Origin: Melastoma dodecandrum
Taxonomy: Eukaryota; Streptophyta; Magnoliopsida; Myrtales; Melastomataceae
Assembly: GCA_029817715.1 (NCBI GenBank)
Contig: JARUPY010000539.1
Coordinates: 2,021,501 to 2,085,500 of the forward strand
Direction of reading: 5' to 3'
Length of the DNA: 64,000 nucleotides
In this document: piece by piece, positions 26,901-36,669 of the stretch
Layout: every line of letters begins with the position of its first letter
How positions within the stretch are numbered: the first letter of the stretch is position 1
Translations under genes and position numbers: made by a program
The notes under the pieces: generated by a model
Seen by the model: the letters and a program-made list of their open reading frames with translations, nothing else
The model's database searches: none
What the model was told of the DNA's origin: nothing

Positions 26901-28628
26901 TCTGTAATGCACTTTAATGAGTTGGATCTTTAAAATATTGAATGGAGGTGGATAGTGTAGTTAGTTTGAATATTCTCAATGATCATGGTTCTTTTCCTGG
27001 AGAGGACGATATGTCTCTTAAGTGGCTCGTTTAATACGAGCAATACTCTGCCTGCTTAGATTAGTTTCATTTTCCACATTCTTCCATAAATTTAATATAG
27101 ATGCATCTTCAATACGTGATTCACTTGGTTCTGTTATTTCCATGACACTTCATATAACTCTGTATAGCTGAAGCTGACAAATTTACACTCCTCGTGACAG
27201 CTCGTTGTTTGTCCCGTACTTCAAGTACTTGCTGGACAGTACCGTACGACATCTTACCGATGCTCATGAAACGTTGCCATCTGGCTTAGTGCAGAAAAAG
27301 AAGAAAGCTAAAGTTTCTCGTACAGATGATAAGGTTGAAGAGTCAAACAGCGCAGAGTCCGTTGGTAGATGGCATTTGAGAGCGCTTATTTTATCAGCCT
27401 TGCAGAAGTGCTTCCTTTATGATACTGGTTCACTGAAGTTCCTTGACTCGACAAACTTTCAGGTTAATGCCTCATTTACATTTTCAGCGGATTGTTTTTG
27501 TGGGGCTTGCCAATAGTTGAATGGTATTATTCTTTGCCTTGCACTATGTTTGGGAAAGGTGGAAATCCTTGAGGGGAGGGGGGAGTGATTTTTTAAGTCG
27601 CGTCTCCCAAGTCAATCACACCCTCACATTTTCCCCCGAGAACTTCCATCCCCATCGAAATTCCCCTCCTCCTTCTTTTTTCGACCTTTCCAAACACAAC
27701 CCTTGAAGTTTTCCTTATTTTGAAGCGTTAGTGATAGTCTTCTTATCTCAGAATTGGCCCGTCTCTGTTGGATTTGACTAAGCTATGGCCTGGGTGGGAT
27801 TTATTAAACTTGGGGCTAAGTGTCTCGGAGGAATTATATTGATTTTAATTTACTTGAGAATGCGTATGGAGATTTTAAACCCTAGTGTGGCAGCATCATC
27901 CTCAAGTTCTCTTTTGATGAAGGCTAATATATTTAGGAACGATGATATTTGACCAAACTCCTGATACCTCTAATAATTTTTCCTCAGAATATGAAAACTA
28001 TGATTTTTATGAGCGAAATATCTAGTCAAGGATGTGCACAAGGCAACCGAACCTTTTGTTGCTCATGCTTCCTTTCTTGATAGATTATTTCTTTCTTCTG
28101 TGTTTGAAGGTTCTCCTCAAGCCTCTAGTTGCTCAGCTAGCCATCGAACCGCCACGATCGATCAAAGATTGCTCAGGCATGCCTTCAGTTGAAGAAGCCG
28201 ATGATGTTTTGGTAAATTGCATAGGTCAAATGGCTGTCACTTCAGGGTCTGACCTTTTATGGAAGTCCTTAAATCATGAGGTGACATCAACTACCTTGTA
28301 TCCTGCTTTGTTCTTTTTACCATAAACTGTGCTTGTTTATTGCCAACATTTGCAAATGCCGGTGCTTAATTATCTGTTCCAAAAAATGGCACAACAGGTT
28401 CTTATGCAGACGCGGAGTGAAAAGGTTAGAACGCGTATTTTGGGCCTGAGAATAGTCAAGATTCTCGTGGAGAGACTGAAGGAGGAATATTTGATATTTT
28501 TGCCGGAGACAATTCCATTCCTCGGGGAATTACTGGAAGATGTGGAGCTGCCTGTAAAATCCCTTGCTCAAGATATACTGAGAGAGATGGAGTCTCTGAG
28601 TGGCGAAAGTCTCAGACAATATTTATGA
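11961..28628 (+). CDS. UTP10: U3 snoRNA-associated HEAT-repeat protein UTP10/HEATR1
   Basis: About 39 exons spread over 16.7 kb encode a HEAT-repeat protein of roughly 2,100 residues. The N-terminus carries ITRPSVLFSPKEAADVDVDTI after a QLQAIKSHVQ start, the plant UTP10 signature. Exon 2 continues with LDALESSDGRFERF. Large C-terminal exons (25634-26313, 26395-26803) include HLLSIFIALESVVDKLGG, and the product ends LGELLEDVELPVKSLAQDI then SGESLRQYL, matching the BP28/HEATR1 C-terminus. UTP10 belongs to the t-UTP/UtpA part of the small-subunit processome and is needed for pre-18S rRNA processing and rDNA transcription in the nucleolus. Most junctions are GT..AG. The intron at 15679-16614 is best read as GC..AG, and that at 26314-26394 is 81 nt and stop-free. 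Exon 12's end (15102 to about 15166) and the acceptor near 25634 are the least certain junctions. No disabling lesion was seen. Confidence 0.93.
13704..13735 (-). mobile_element. Possible LINE 3' tail in a UTP10 intron
   Basis: A T11 run followed by GGTAGATTAGGA resembles the 3' ends of the longer antisense LINE fragments at 16050 and 19692. No target-site duplication was recognised, so this call is tentative. Confidence 0.35.
14047..14122 (+). repeat. 38-bp tandem duplication in a UTP10 intron
   Basis: Two adjacent 38-bp units (14047-14084 and 14085-14122) beginning TTCTCTTACAATTGAG are identical except for one base (CATCTG versus CATATG). They lie just downstream of the exon ending at about 14034. 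Confidence 0.9.
16050..16450 (-). mobile_element. 5'-truncated LINE with the RNase H tail end, antisense in a UTP10 intron
   Basis: Read on the minus strand, the segment contains VADKLAKEALKQEE, then YLHQEFHALRICSLRPQTLI and a stop, followed by an A-rich tail (T run at 16052-16062 on the + strand). VADxLAxEAL is the C-terminal RNase H-like motif common at the end of ORF2 in plant L1-type LINEs. The upstream limit is not clear. A short relative at 19692-19788 shares the terminal peptide pattern. Confidence 0.65.
19678..19802 (-). mobile_element. Short LINE 3' fragment with 14-bp target-site duplication
   Basis: The duplication GAATGGTACTATTC occurs at 19678-19691 and 19789-19802. Between them, on the minus strand, about 97 bp reads DLVHEDSMHCGSVMLRPITFI-stop and then a poly-A tail, parallel to the LINE end at 16050-16450. 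The left copy of the duplication overlaps the 5' splice site of the exon that ends near 19682. Confidence 0.85.
20916..20972 (-). mobile_element. Minimal LINE tail with imperfect target-site duplication
   Basis: A T10-12 run plus GGTAGATAAGGATA is flanked by GTGTCATTCTTCTTAG (20916-20931) and GCGTCATTCTGTTTAG (20957-20972), about 13 of 16 bases shared. The insert is only about 25 bp. Confidence 0.55.
22027..22084 (-). mobile_element. Minimal LINE tail with 11-bp flanking repeat
   Basis: AATTTTGTGTT is repeated at 22027-22037 and 22074-22084 around a T-rich tract and CGGTAGAAAGGGAG, the same terminal motif as the fragments at 16050, 19692 and 20932. Confidence 0.5.
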
Positions 28629-29669
28629 GGACGGTTGGCACAAACCCTAAGTCAGGTATCGCCATTTACTGCCTAAGTCTCTGTTCAATGTGGTTGGCTT
28701 AGTAGTTTTTATATGAATGTATCCGATGAATGATAGTGTGGTTTTATCGTAGGCCCTCATTAACTGGGGTAGAGCTGATATGATTCCGGTTGTTGTACGA
28801 AGATATTCGTGCAAGTGAAATTGTGCATCAATAGGGCGTTTATTCTTCTTACCCCAACCGCTTTAAGGTTTCGGAGATGTAAATTAACTTCCGGCTGGGA
28901 GCATCAAAATTTTGCTTATTTACTCAGTGCTCGTTTTGTCAGTAGGCTCGTCCCTCTCTACTTAGTAGAAAGCATACGATTCGTGGGGGCAAAGTAATTG
29001 AGGAAGAGAACCGTCAGACTTTGTCGTGCACAGCTGGTTTTGAGATGGACTGGTATATCTATACATGTCTTATCTTTTTCTCTTTTAGAGGTACAGAGCC
29101 AGATCTCTCGCGCGCCAGCTATTTCATGCAAGATGGCTTTAATTTCTTAGCTGCAGACTAGTTAAGAGAACAGAGTTAGTGTTGTAGCAATAATGGCATG
29201 TACCCCTCGCCCCAGCACAACTACTTCTAATTACTTATCAAAAGTCTCTCTTGGGTTTAGTACTCGTATGGTTTGCCGAGTTACAAGGGAGAGAAATTTG
29301 ATGCAAGTTTGTCGACAACAAGAGACGGGAAGGGGAAAAAAATAAGATGATGAAGACGTGTTGGGGGGACTCAAAGAGTGTTTGTTAATCATGAATTACA
29401 ATTGTCATCCCCCTCCCTCTGGTTGATATGATCTGATTTTTGTTAGCTAAAGAAATCCACCCCCAATTGATCATTGGACTGCCATTGCCCCACCAATCGT
29501 CTAGATTTGGACCAGAAAAATGGCTTGATCAAAGTCGACTGTCAACAGCATAGTCGTACTGTTGATTGGCGATTGGCGTTGCAGCCAGTCGATCGATCTC
29601 ATCATACCAAATGTCTCCTCTGTTGCCCTATGTTCATCCCTCAAGAGATACCCGGGGAACTCCTTGTTA
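28629..29669. other. Convergent intergenic region between UTP10 and the pseudokinase gene
   Basis: This should hold both 3' UTRs. I see no RNA gene, repeat or supported coding frame; the small + frames around 28809 and 29474-29840 have no recognisable product and partly overlap the kinase in antisense. Confidence 0.5.
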
Positions 29670-31248
29670 TCACTTGCTTATCTCTTCGAGATTTCGCAGG
29701 ACTTGCCTCGCATTTGGTCTCAAAGAAGGAGGAGAACAACAAGCCAAAGCCAGTTGAAACAACTTCAGGATTCCTTCTTCAGTAATGGGACTGGCTCCTT
29801 CACCCCTGTCTTCCCTCCTAACCATGTTCGACCGGTATAATTCCGGGATCCTTTTCTCGAGGACCGCCTTCCTCACGTAGTTCGGCAGGTATGACTCCTC
29901 GTCTGGAGACGCTGCTTCGTCAATGGGCGCCCTCCCAGTAAGCAATTCGAGGAGTACCACCCCGAGGCCGAAAATATCGCTTCCCTCGTTAACTTCTTTT
30001 ATTTTCATCAGCTCGGGGGCCTTGTATCCCTCCGTGGACAAGGCCTCCAGCATCTGTTGGCCAGATGCCGGATTCAACAGCAAATGCAACCCCAAATCTG
30101 AGATGCAAGGTTCCCAGTTCCTGTCCAAGAACACGTTCTTCGACTTCAGATTCCCGTGGATTAGGGATCTTTGCAGCCCAGCGTGGAGATGATCCAATCC
30201 TCGGGCAATCCCGGTCGATATTCTATATATGACAGATGGTTTTAGAGGCTCCCCATTGTCTGCAGATACAAAGAAGTAGAAAGAACCTGACATGCATAAG
30301 ATTGCGACCAAATATCTAAAAATGGAGGATGACCCAGAAACCAAAGTCCCTCGAATCAATTCAATCAGTCCCAACTACTGTCTAGAACAACTACTGTCGA
30401 TTGCAGAAAGGCCAAGCCCTGTTCAAATAAAAGGAGGCAAAAGCCGAAAGACAAAAAGGTAGCAGCACTGTGGTGGCACTTTTAACAAGACATAGTCGAG
30501 TGGAATCCACAAAAATTGCCATTAGCCCTACCCAATCAAGCATAGAGCATCCATCACTCAAATCACAAATCATTACGATCAACTGGGCCAACCCCACCAA
30601 GCCTTTCAAGCCGGTACAGCAGCAGAAATCACAATATTGAAAAATATCCAATCAGAGTCAGAACTGGGAATGAACAAGATGAAACCATTTTTTATTTCGT
30701 TAATCCAATCCAACAACATTGTTACCTCGGATGAAATCTGCGAGATTCCCTCTTCGATAGAAGGGGTGGACGAGGAGCTTCTCGCCCCTCCGGCCACCAT
30801 AAAATCCCAAGAGTGGAACCAAGTTCCGGTGCCTCACGCCACCGAGGAACCGAATCGCATCGCTGAATTCCTCGACCTCACCAACGCACACAGGCCTCAG
30901 GAACCTCAGCAACCTGACCGAGCTACCACTCCCTCCCAGCATCGAGGCCTTGTACAGTGTGCCGTAGCTGGACTTCCCTATGACTTCCCCGGGGGCGTCC
31001 AGGATTTCCGATATCGTCAGGCTCTCCCCGCCTTGAAACCTCAGGAGATCCTCGGCCAGCTGGGACTCCTCGTCGTTAAAACCGCCCTTGGAGGACCCTT
31101 TCTCGTTCCCGGCGTCGCCCTCGCAGTTACCCCCTGAGTAAGAATCCGAGCGCTTCCTATGGAGGAGGAAGAGAAGGAGCAAGAGGAAGATGATTAAGGA
31201 AGGGACAGAAACTGCCAGGACTAGTTTGAGGAGGTGGGCACGATTCAT
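29670..31248 (-). CDS. Membrane-anchored receptor-like pseudokinase without ectodomain
   Basis: Two exons (31248-30726 and 30259-29670) join at phase 1 to give 370 residues. Residues about 8-30 form a Leu-rich membrane anchor (VPSLIIFLLLLLFLL) followed by a basic stop-transfer HRKR. No leucine-rich repeats precede it. The kinase fold follows: glycine loop IGKSSYGTLYKA, then VRLLRFLRP where the VAIK lysine is expected, RHRNLVPLLGFY, SLIHGNLKSKNVFLD in the catalytic loop, ISDLGLH and YKAPEL. The VAIK lysine is absent and HRD reads HGN, so catalytic activity is doubtful, although the DFG-type Asp (DLG) remains. Such catalytically degenerate kinases are frequent in plant LRR-receptor subfamilies and act as scaffolds or co-receptors. 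A TCTG repeat lies upstream at 31441-31463. Confidence 0.88.
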
Positions 31249-31440
31249 CTCAAAGGGAAAGGGGGGGAGTTGGGTGGAAGAAGATTCTCTTCCGTCTGAG
31301 ATTCACTACTTTCTTGCCGAGGGAGTATTTATTTCTAGAAGGAGAAGAAAAGAAGCGGTTTTTTTTTTCAGATTGGATAGATCTGGGGAAAACAGGAGGA
31401 GGACTCGTCTTAGGAAAGAAGAAAACAAGTCTTCTTCTTG

Positions 31441-31463
31441 TCTGTCTGTCTGTCTGTCTGTCT
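31441..31463 (+). repeat. TCTG microsatellite upstream of the pseudokinase gene
   Basis: Almost six perfect TCTG units lie about 200 bp upstream of the ATG at 31248, probably in the 5' UTR or promoter (CAGA repeat in the sense of the gene). Confidence 0.9.
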
Positions 31464-32349
31464 CAGTTTTCTTTAAACTGCAAGAGGGCAGGAGGGAGTA
31501 GCAGAGAGGGATCAGAAAAAAGACGAATCCGGGGGAGGGAGAGAAGAGATTCTTCCGCGGCTGGTTCGAGACAGAGGAAAAGCTTTAGTAGTGGTAGTGG
31601 TAGTGGTGGTGGAGAGGAGTGATGCTGACGTTGTGGTGGGTTGGGTTGTGAGGGGGTGTCTTATCTGAGTTGGTGATCGGATACCAGCAACTCCCCCCCC
31701 CCCCAAAGACAGAAAGCAAAGACGATAAAAATAAAACAGGGATATGAGTTGTCGTGATGATAAACAAAGGCAAAGGCAGCTTTTGTTTTCTAGCTTGTTT
31801 TCTGGATTTCCTCAGTTATGGAGGGAGGTGTCTCTTTGTCTCTTCTAAATTTTAAGAAGTTGGATTTGGAAACCTCGGAAAATCTCAAGGGAACATATTC
31901 TTGATTTTGATGGATGATATGAAACTACAAAATATCTCTGGGACTGTGCTCTGGTTTTTTTATATTATGTACTCAAAGAGGGTGTTCCTCAAAAGCAGCA
32001 AAGCAGTGCCTTACTCTGCTCCCCCGCATGAGTTAAGAAGGATCTGCATCAGCCATGGGACCATCCTTCCCTTCTTTTGTGGGTCAGCTTCTCCATTCTC
32101 GAACAATATCAGTTTATTTTTCTTGCAGGAATGTAAGCAAACCATGAATAGGGTAAGAATAAAAGGGCCTGGCATGGCCATTCAGACAGCATCAAAAGCA
32201 TCTAATATGCTTTCTGGACGGGACCCCCGTTTTGGCTTTTGTACCCCTTTTTTCCCGTTTAAGGGGGGGCACAAGAGTCTCTTATTTATGATGAATGAGG
32301 CTATTAATCCAACCCACAGGATGGTTTGGAATGTGTTTATGATGAGTTT
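31464..32349. other. Intergenic region
   Basis: Holds the upstream region of the kinase gene and the downstream flank of the acid phosphatase gene. A + frame at 31901-32353 (150 codons) has no recognisable motif and no support. G/C homopolymer runs occur near 31687-31705 and 32262-32269. Confidence 0.5.
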
Positions 32350-33645
32350 CTAGAGAATGTAGTACATGGGGTTTGGGAGCTTGAAAGAGCGGGACGACAT
32401 GGAGGAGCCCAACAGATCACTCCACTGGTCTCCTGAATTCCCCAGTATCCTGTACCCTTCCTTAGCCATCTCCTCCCTCTTCACCGATTTGTATACCACC
32501 GCCTGCTTCCCTTGATCATCTGGGGCTCTGCAACCCAAATTCAAAACATTGAATTAGAAAAACACGGAGAGAGAGGATAGAGCAGTGTTGACATGGCCTC
32601 GTGCAAGCCATCTTCTTAAGGATGAGAAGGGAAGACTAAAGCAGCTGCACCCGCAGCCCCAGCCAAACAGGTATAACTACAAGTGATTGTACCCGTCACT
32701 AGCCAGGATACAGAAACAAACACGACACTACAGTGCCAAGCTTAATTCGACATTAAAGGTCATCCCTGGGATTCAATTCATTTGATAGATGGCAAGAAAG
32801 TATCTAGTCCACCTCCAGACAAGCAATTCCACAGTTTCCAAAAGATGGGTCCCTCAACCCACCTCAAAATGAGCTCATCCCAATTCTGGAACCCTGCATT
32901 GATGAGGTTCTCGACAGTAACAGCTCTCTGCTTCTCACTTCTTCCTGTCAGCAGGAACACCTTGAATCCCAAGTCCATAACTTCCTTATAAAGCTTCAAA
33001 CTCGATTGTATCGCCGGCGCCGCAGCTTCATCCACCCATTTGTCAAACCTCTCCGAGTCGAACACCTCCAAACTACGATTCTCCACGTAACAATGCCAAT
33101 CAGAAACCTCCAGTCACCGAGTAAAATCCCAACTTTTTATACGACCTCACCTTACCCTTCAAAATCAGGCAACAAATTAACGAGAAAAGTAACTGATTCT
33201 GCGAAGATGATTACCCGAAACCGTGATCAGCATAGTAAGGGAGATTGGAGAGCAGGGTCTCGTCGATGTCGAAAATCCAGGCATCCCTGCCGTCGCTGCC
33301 CAACTCCACCTTCTTCGCGTACGCCCCGGCCTCTCTGGAAACCCGATCCAGGTCAGCACTATAAGCCCTCCCCATCATGTAATCCTTGACGTAGGCGCCA
33401 CACTCCAGGGGCACCGTCTTCCAAGGGTTAATGTTATTGGCTTCCACGGCCAGCCTCCAACTATCACAGAACAACTTCACCTCCTCATCGAGCTCGTAGA
33501 CGGCAGCCCGATCATACTCCACGATAAGAGGCCTGGGGAGCCCATGGGAAGAGGCGAGGGTCGCCTGGGATGTGGAGAACAGCAGGAACGTGAAGGAGAG
33601 GAGGAAACAGGGAAGAAAGGTGGGGACTTTCGATGCATTCATCAC
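32350..33645 (-). CDS. Secreted acid phosphatase, VSP/HAD class IIIB type
   Basis: Three exons (33645-33215, 33072-32863 and 32527-32350) give 272 residues, or 271 from the second of two adjacent ATGs. The N-terminus is a signal peptide (LPCFLLSFTFLLFS). Family motifs are in order: DSWRLAVEANN, CGAYVKDYM, the catalytic DIDET (about residue 125) followed by LLSNLPYY, LLTGRSE (HAD motif II threonine), and ILGNSGDQWSDLLG near the C-terminus (HAD motif III/IV region). Both key aspartates of DxDET are present, unlike some vegetative storage proteins in which the nucleophile is lost, so it is predicted to be an active extracellular or vacuolar acid phosphatase. The product ends SFKLPNPMYYIL, typical of the family. 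Confidence 0.93.
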
Positions 33646-33929
33646 GAAATGGGAAGGAAAGGGAGGGGAGGGGTGTTACAGGGAATTGGGTTTTGTTGTT
33701 TGGGGAGGGGTTTGAGAAAGACGTGTAGATGGTGCCAAAGAAAGGGGAAAGAGGGGAAAGAGGAAGAAGACGAAGACGACGGAAGCGTTGGAACGGAACA
33801 GTCCAAAGAGGGAGGAGAGGGAGGACGACGGCGTTTGCTGTCTGACGTGGAGGAACGGGACTGGTTTGATCGGCAGGGGATGAGGTGTGTCCGAGCCGAC
33901 CTATTTTTCCTATTTATTAGACGTTAAAA

Positions 33930-35430
33930 TATAAGTTCATGACCTTAATTTTAAGGTAATTTTATATAATTTTTTTATTAATTTTGGTCAATCTGAAAAT
34001 TTTTTAGTGGAAGGCAAACAAAATCTTAATAGAAAGTTTTCATTTATTGACTAAAAAGAAAAAATTTAAAAAAATTATAATATTAAAACATCTCATATGT
34101 TATTTTATTTTAAAATTTCAATAGCCATATCTCAGTTAAAAGCCGAAGTTGGACAATATTTGTTGATGTTAAAAGATACGCAAGATTGATGAAGGTCGGA
34201 TGATGGCTTTATTGAGAGGTCACTGTTACCGGTAAAGTGGATTATGAGGCGAATGAATGATAAGTTGAAAAATCACTATTATAAGACACGAGTCAGACTA
34301 TATTAAGACATTGTTTGCCTTTTGCTAAAAAAAAAATCAAGATTGGCGAAAATCAATAGGAAAGTAAAAATTAGTAACAAAATCATATAAGAAACTAAAA
34401 TAATGACAAAACAGAAGGTGACTCAAAGTTAAGGCCATATATTTTGCCTTACTTTGGCCAAATACTTAAATATATCTTAAACTTCGACTTTTTTTTTTAT
34501 TTAGCCTATCATTTAAAAAATATATTCTTACATCTCAACGTCGGACCATTATCTCAATTATATCCTCTAACCGTCCCCGCTAACAGAGTCCTACGTGGCG
34601 CTGACATGGCAGCTCACATCCTCAGTTACACGTTTAATCTATTTTTCTCAAAGACAAATTATCAATTACATCTTAAACTTTGATAATTTTTTCAATTTAG
34701 CCTGTCGTTTGAAAAATATTATTTTACATCTCAACGTTGAGTAGTTATCTTTATTATATCCTATGTTAGCTGTCGACGCTAACAGAGTCTTAGGTATCGT
34801 TGATATGACCACTAACGTTGTCAGCACTACGTTTAATATATTTTTTCTCAAATTGAACCATAAACCCCGAATAAGAGTTTTGGGGTTTTGGGTTTTCAAT
34901 ATGTTTGCGCTTGCATGTTCTGAAATTTAGTAATCATGAATATCTTTAAAACATTTAACTTACTTAAAACAACTACAATTTGTTCATAACGGTTAAAAGT
35001 TCTATTACAACATTTGTTCATATTGGAGACAGCTAACATGAAGATAATAGATAAAATGTGGCGCTAACGACGTTAATTGTCATGTCAACTCCACGTAGAA
35101 CTCTGTTAGGGGGACGACTAACGGACGGCCAAACGTTGGGATATAAGAGGATATTTTTTAAATGTTAGGCTAAATCGTGAAAAATGCCAAAATTTAATAT
35201 ATATTTGATAATTTGAAGTATTACCTTTTATCGAGATTTTGATCGTTTATTTTTCATATCCAAAACTTCTTATTTTGACTTATTATTATTATTATTCAAC
35301 CCCTTGTTTGATTCCAATAGAATTTCTTTTTTAATTAGAGTTAGGTAACGATGAAAAACATTAAATGGATAAAGTAATACTAATAAATTAATTTTATTGT
35401 TGGCGTTTTCCTATTGAAGTTAGATCCGAC
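33930..35430. repeat. AT-rich repeat cluster: two direct copies and one inverted copy
   Basis: Copies at about 34470-34645 and 34665-34850 share TTTAGCCT(A/G)TC(A/G)TTT, ACATCTCAACGT, TATATCCT and GCTAACAGAGTC in the same order. An inverted copy at about 35040-35200 contains the same blocks on the minus strand (TTTAGCCTAACATTTAAA, CTAACAGAGTTCTACGTGGA). No coding capacity is seen. The arrangement suggests a nested or palindromic non-autonomous element, but no terminal repeats were defined. Confidence 0.65.
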
Positions 35431-35749
35431 CTTAATTCGTTATTAATGTTAAAAAAATGGGATTTGAACAAAACAACATCCCAACCCCAATCTTAAGCCT
35501 GTTTCTAAGAACAAACAAAATTAGAAGTCCTGTACAGGAGGCCATTTGTTGGTCTGATCTGAAGACTAACATTATCCTCTGCTGGAGTTCCCACTCTGTG
35601 ATCGCGGAACCCCGGGTGTGATTCGGATCAGATCCTTGTGCCGCGGCAATGGCATGTTCGTCACTGGCGATTTGTCCTCCATCTGTGGCTACACGAGGGT
35701 TCTCCATCGCCTCCTGCATTAATATTCCACCCGTTTTTAATACTAGGTC

Positions 35750-36645
35750 CTCTAGTTGGGCTAGTAACTGTCCATGCAAAAATGATGATGCCATCCATAC
35801 CTGGGGGGAGTGATTCTCCCAGTCGGAGAAGACATCCGGACCCTGCATTCCATGTCCTTGAGTTTCTCTAGCACTGCAGTACCTCAGCGTTCGAGTCTGG
35901 TCTTTCCTTCCGTCTAAGTTCAGCACGCCTGAGCTTTCTCCAGGTTTTCCTTCTGTTTCATGTATATCGCAAAGCTTTCAGTTCTGCATCTCTCTTATGT
36001 GATGCCTCTCTTTCCGCGCAAGCCTTCGCAACTATGGCTTCCTTCTTGGCCGCTTTGTGTCTCTCCTGCTCCTCTCTGGCTAATTCCCCTACTCTTTCTT
36101 CCCTTACCTTGACATCTTTCAACCTCGCGGATTGCACCAACCATTTTTCCTTCAGGTTGTTCAGCTAAAGAAGGAAAGGGTAAAACAAAGCATGTTGAGT
36201 GCACTAGGAAAAGCATTTGATTAACTTGCAGGAACTTGTCATGAGAAAATCAAGAGTTTTAAGGAGATCTCCACCGTTTCACTATGGGCCACGGCTCACA
36301 TCCCGCGAGCATGCCTCAGTTCAATCCTCAGCTTTTCTAGCTCGAAGTCGATGCTTACCCGCATAATCGATTTAAGTGGCATAACTTCATGGGCTACGAT
36401 GGCTTTTCGGCCACATGACATTAGCGTTTAGCAAGCTTTTCTGATTGTCCTGTCGCAATTCGACTAAGGCGGTCTTCCAATGAATTCAAAACTCGTAGTG
36501 AATCCCCCGTAGGAATGGAAAATTCAAGATTCAAAATTAAAACCAGATGCTTAAGTGTATCGTTTTTGTTTTCCGTTGAAGGAACATCCTTTTTCGGGGA
36601 GCAGGCAACAGGCAATGCATTCACACGTGAACCAAATGTTCGCAC
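35750..36645 (-). pseudogene. U-box/USP-type kinase pseudogene remnants
   Basis: On the minus strand, pieces of a plant U-box kinase occur in order. SLRVLNSLEDRLSRIATG (within 36421-36645) is a plausible linker. FELEKLRIELRHARGM is followed by TGA at 36296-36298, where a Tyr codon is expected, and then AVAHSET. The coiled coil has REERVGELAREEQER and AEREASHKRDAELKALR (35958-36165). Then AELRRKERPD (near 35915) and, in another frame, VLEKLKDM (near 35860) match the end of the kinase domain. The kinase domain between the coiled coil and AELRRK is missing, so this is a deletion-bearing pseudogene with stops and a frameshift. Intact members pair a USP domain, coiled coil, kinase and C-terminal U-box E3 domain. 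Confidence 0.75.
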
Positions 36646-36669
36646 CCATGAATTGGAACAAAAGACGCT

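Noticed and set aside
30637..31137. A 166-codon + strand open frame
   Set aside because: Exact antisense shadow of pseudokinase exon 1.
31901..32353. A 150-codon + strand open frame between two minus-strand genes
   Set aside because: No recognisable domain, no promoter or splice support, unusual composition; not enough to call a gene.
33223..33927. A 234-codon + strand open frame
   Set aside because: It is antisense to the acid phosphatase first exon and its promoter and has a low-complexity Gly/Glu/Arg product with no family motif.
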